Positions 61,198 to 64,000 of a stretch of DNA of 64,000 nucleotides are shown piece after piece (the first letter of the stretch is position 1; each line of letters starts with the position of its first letter). The translations under genes and the position numbers were made by a program. Below the pieces are notes generated by a model, which saw nothing but the letters and a program-made list of their open reading frames with translations, was not told the origin of the DNA and ran no database searches. Source of the stretch: Bacilli bacterium (lineage in GTDB: Bacteria > Bacillota_I > Bacilli_A > RFN20 > CAG-288); assembly GCA_022652945.1 (NCBI GenBank), contig JALCRV010000004.1, positions 62,001 to 126,000 of the forward strand, given 5' to 3'.

Positions 61198-61770
61198 CTA
61201 TCCGTTCTTTTTAGCCATCTTAATCCCCGAATGGTATTTAACGTACAGAGGCATTTTTTCTTTGATGATTTTTAACATCTCTTCCGGGCTGGAGCAGGAG
61301 AAAATCCTATCATCGAAACCTTCGTAGCGGGTATGTTCATCTAGTTTAATCCCCGCGACTTTGCTAGCCCAGCCGCCGCAATTCTTAAAAGCGACAATCG
61401 GGCGATATAAAGCCCAGGCCGCACAGATTTCCGATAAAGTACCAGCTCCACCCCCGATCGCAACCACGAAATCGCAATCGGTGACAATTCCCGAGCGCAT
61501 GATATCTAACCCGGTCGGGATCACGATATCCGCTAAACCATCCTGATCGTTTTTATCGAAAGAAGGCAGGATGGCGATCGTATCGCCTTCCTGATAAGTC
61601 GAAGCGCTTCTAGCTCCTTTATAGACTTCTTCCATCACCCCGCCCATCCCGCCAGCCTGAATCCGATAACCGGCTTCATCCAGGGCCTTACCTACCTGAA
61701 AAGCAATCTTTTCTTCTAGGCTTCCTTTTACTAAAGAGCGATCTCCGATAACTGCGATTATTTTTTTCAT
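61198..61770 (-). CDS. LOG/TIGR00725-family protein
   Basis: 190 residues of the SMF/DprA-LOG Rossmann family. It has the GGMGGVMEEVYKGA segment near 40-53 and the PGGxGTxxE-type motif here as IGGGAGTLSEICAAW near 106-120, with Gly for Pro at the front. Relatives are nucleoside 5'-monophosphate phosphoribohydrolases. It overlaps the hybrid kinase stop by 4 bp (ATGA), so it is translated with it. Confidence 0.82.
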   Translation of the reverse strand: MKKIIAVIGDRSLVKGSLEEKIAFQVGKALDEAGYRIQAGGMGGVMEEVYKGARSASTYQEGDTIAILPSFDKNDQDGLADIVIPTGLDIMRSGIVTDCDFVVAIGGGAGTLSEICAAWALYRPIVAFKNCGGWASKVAGIKLDEHTRYEGFDDRIFSCSSPEEMLKIIKEKMPLYVKYHSGIKMAKKNG

Positions 61771-64000
61771 TTTCCTTCTTCTTTCTTGAATAAAAGATTA
61801 TTTAAAGTCTCATAGAGCAACTCAGGTTCGATCGGCTTAGCTAGATGCGCATTCATCCCCGCGGTTTTCGATTCCTCTTTTTCTTCATCGTAAGCGTTAG
61901 CGGTTAAAGCGACAATCGGCAGACTCTTAGCATCCGGCCGCTCCAGATTTCTTATATGTCTTGTCGCCTCTAAGCCATCCATGACTGGCATTCTGATATC
62001 CATCAAAACCGCATCGAAGAAGAAAGGAGGATTCTTCTTAATAATATCCAAGCCTTCCTGTCCATCTTCCGCTAAGGTGACAATCGCCCCGGCTTCTTCG
62101 AGGATATAACGGATAATCTCCTGATTCAAAGGATGATCCTCGCAGACAAGGATCTTCTTATTCTTCAAGAAGGCCTTATCCTCAGCTTCCGTCTTCTGCT
62201 TCGCTTCAGACTTTTCAAAATCGGAAGCTAAGACGGTCTTAAACTCGCCGGTAATCGTATAAGAGGTACCCTTGCCGAGTTCAGAATTTACTTGGATTGT
62301 ACAGTTCATCAGATCAAGCATGCTCTTCACGATCGCTAAACCTAAACCCGTCCCGCTTTCCGCTTTCTGACGGTATTCTTTTCTCTCTTCCTGGCTAAAA
62401 GGCTTAAATAGGTGTTTCTGAATGAATTCTTCTGACATCCCGATGCCCGTATCGGAGACGATCGTCTTCAGATGGATAAGATTATCCTTTACCAGATACT
62501 CATCTAATTCGTAAGTGATCCTCCCGCCTTCCGGTGTAAATTTCACCGCGTTAGAAAGTAAATTAAAGAAGACCTGATTGATTCTTAACTGATCCATCAG
62601 AGGAAAACGATCGGTAACAATGCGTTTAGTCTTTAACTCAAACTTGATATTCTTCTGATCGCAGAGAGGCTTAATGACGGAATTAAGATAATCGACGAAA
62701 ACCTTCGGATCATAAGGAGCCGGATGCAACTCAATCGAGCCCGACTCGACTTTTGCCATATCCAGAATATCGTTAACGAGGCCGAGGAGGAATTTTGAAG
62801 AAGTCGAGATTTTTTCGAGACAGTCATCGGTAGAAGGAGGATTCTTATTTTCCTTAGCGATATATGTCATCCCGATAATTCCGTTCATCGGGGTACGGAT
62901 ATCGTGGCTCATCCGTGAAAGGAAATCAGATTTGGCTTTCGAGGCTTCCTCAGCTTTCTTCACCGCTTCATTCAGTTTCTGAATCTGTTCCTGCTCGCGG
63001 ACGTAGGAGAGAGTGATATCACGCTTGCAGGCCAAAATGAAATTATGCTTTTTACCTAAGTAATAATACTTAATCTCTTTTCTTCTCTGCTCGCCTTTTA
63101 CCATCTGGAAGAAAGAGAAGGTATAAGAATCAGAAGTCTTCAAGGCTTCTTCCGCCGTAGATAAAACAAACTGCTTGGTAAAATCCGCCCGATCTTTTTC
63201 ACAGACGAAATTATCTCTTAAATATGCAGCGTTTTCATCGTAAATAGATGATATATAAGGAACCGCATCATCGTGGCTAGCCTGCTCGATACGTAAGCTG
63301 ACTTGCCCACTTTTAGTATCCACGACCGTGAAGGCATCAAACTCTTTAGAGGTCAGTTTTTCCTCGATCATTCCCTTGATAGCTTTCGAGGTCGTATCGA
63401 CGGAATTGAATGTAGCTTCCACATCGTGGTTATAAGGATTCTCAATCATATTAAAGTAAGCGGTGATAAAACGGACTTTACCATCTTCAAAGCGACGAGA
63501 GTATTCATATTTCAAAGAGAACTTTCCTTCTTTGAACTGAGAGATCAGTCGTTCTCTATTGAAGAAAGCTTGGAATTCCTCATTAGTTTTTTTATCGTCG
63601 ATAATCTGACCTAAGAGATTTAAAAAATCAGAGAAGGTCGAAACCTTTTGATGATTAATCTCCGGGACATTTGAGTCGACATTCTCCAGAATCTGGTCAG
63701 AAGTCAGATCGACGCGGAAAAAGACCAGCGAATCTTCATTTAATTGAAGCATATCGTGCAAGACTTTTTTATAATGGAGTTCGTTTTTCTTCTCTTCATC
63801 GACAAACTGGGTCACTCCGTGTCCCCAGTAAGCCTTACCTTTTTCATCGAAAACCATCTGGCAAAAAACATACTCGTAATGATGCTCTCCTAGATCGTTA
63901 GTAAACCCGACCGTGCAGGAAGCGGAAGGCTTACCGGCATAAAGCTCATCGTACATTTTCTTTAAAACCGGGCGATCTTCTTCATCGACACCAGGCAAAA
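61767..64000 (-). CDS. Hybrid histidine kinase with receiver, N-terminus cut by window edge
   Basis: An open frame of about 744 codons entering from beyond the window. It has PAS-like sensor segments, the H-box RMSHDIRTPMNGIIG, ATPase motifs NLLSNAVKFTPEGG, DTGIGMS and GTGLGLAIVKS, and a C-terminal receiver with VLMDIRMPVMDG and the KPIE Lys. The receiver closely parallels that of the TetR-kinase (IRNLERPDAK versus IRNLERSDAK), so the two kinases are paralogues. Whether it too has a TetR part cannot be seen. No transmembrane segments in the visible region. Confidence 0.88.
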   Translation of the reverse strand, partial: LPGVDEEDRPVLKKMYDELYAGKPSASCTVGFTNDLGEHHYEYVFCQMVFDEKGKAYWGHGVTQFVDEEKKNELHYKKVLHDMLQLNEDSLVFFRVDLTSDQILENVDSNVPEINHQKVSTFSDFLNLLGQIIDDKKTNEEFQAFFNRERLISQFKEGKFSLKYEYSRRFEDGKVRFITAYFNMIENPYNHDVEATFNSVDTTSKAIKGMIEEKLTSKEFDAFTVVDTKSGQVSLRIEQASHDDAVPYISSIYDENAAYLRDNFVCEKDRADFTKQFVLSTAEEALKTSDSYTFSFFQMVKGEQRRKEIKYYYLGKKHNFILACKRDITLSYVREQEQIQKLNEAVKKAEEASKAKSDFLSRMSHDIRTPMNGIIGMTYIAKENKNPPSTDDCLEKISTSSKFLLGLVNDILDMAKVESGSIELHPAPYDPKVFVDYLNSVIKPLCDQKNIKFELKTKRIVTDRFPLMDQLRINQVFFNLLSNAVKFTPEGGRITYELDEYLVKDNLIHLKTIVSDTGIGMSEEFIQKHLFKPFSQEERKEYRQKAESGTGLGLAIVKSMLDLMNCTIQVNSELGKGTSYTITGEFKTVLASDFEKSEAKQKTEAEDKAFLKNKKILVCEDHPLNQEIIRYILEEAGAIVTLAEDGQEGLDIIKKNPPFFFDAVLMDIRMPVMDGLEATRHIRNLERPDAKSLPIVALTANAYDEEKEESKTAGMNAHLAKPIEPELLYETLNNLLFKKEEGK

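Overview
The window is about 43% GC by eye. It looks like a low-GC Firmicutes genome, probably a gut Bacilli/Erysipelotrichia-type anaerobe. The reasons are strong AAAGGAG-type ribosome binding sites, Ser-rich lipoproteins, hybrid histidine kinases, rubredoxin/flavodoxin redox genes and a Firmicutes-type sulfosugar operon. The genus cannot be named from the sequence. I saw no rRNA, tRNA, CRISPR array, integrase or insertion sequence.

Layout. 1-8886 (minus): a sugar-uptake operon reading AraC regulator, ABC ATPase with a huge insertion, two RbsC-type permeases, binding lipoprotein, GH3 glycosidase (cut by the window edge). 8985-10555: an ArsB/SLC13-type permease behind a structured leader. 10774-14056: two orphan DUF4143-type ATPases, each with its own repeat array. 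14416-17626: PI-PLC-like protein, small membrane protein, S41-like lipoprotein. 17731-19506: cation/proton antiporter plus a small partner. 19790-22729: a TetR-histidine kinase-receiver fusion. 22995-25176: D-2-hydroxyacid dehydrogenase and AEC transporter. 25544-28990: an AlbA_2 regulator and an AAA/PD-(D/E)XK protein, again with private repeats. 29070-41193: AraC regulator and a ten-gene sulfoquinovose operon. 41301-41813: toxin-antitoxin pair. 41892-49216: Rieske oxygenase, another orphan ATPase, Ogt, alpha/beta hydrolase, another AlbA_2 gene sitting between duplicated flanks, and a MATE pump. 49505-64000: rubredoxin-flavin reductase fusion, lipoprotein, pyrophosphatase, zinc-ribbon membrane protein, a 1324-residue secreted repeat protein with an anchored neighbour, lipid kinase, MerR-controlled flavodoxin operon, HD protein, LOG protein and a second hybrid kinase cut by the right edge.

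How genes work together. The 30213-41193 operon fits the sulfo-transaldolase pathway: sulfoquinovosidase (GH31), sulfoquinovose isomerase, sulfofructose transaldolase, sulfolactaldehyde reductase, a DUF4867 protein and a TSUP sulfonate exporter. It also carries an esterase, a GPH importer and an oxidoreductase/TIM-barrel pair that suggests a second, 3-oxo-glycoside deglycosylation route. The GH31 enzyme has Gln where the sulfonate-binding Arg of E. coli YihQ lies.

The most original pattern is a set of six scattered single-gene cassettes (three ATPases with DUF4143/DUF234 domains, one AAA/PD-(D/E)XK protein and two AlbA_2 proteins). Each is preceded by its own unrelated short repeats, several of them spaced close to multiples of one DNA helical turn (10, 21 and 33-34 bp). 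One cassette is bracketed by a duplication of its insertion site. Several regulators and ATPases also seem to be transcribed as leaderless mRNAs.
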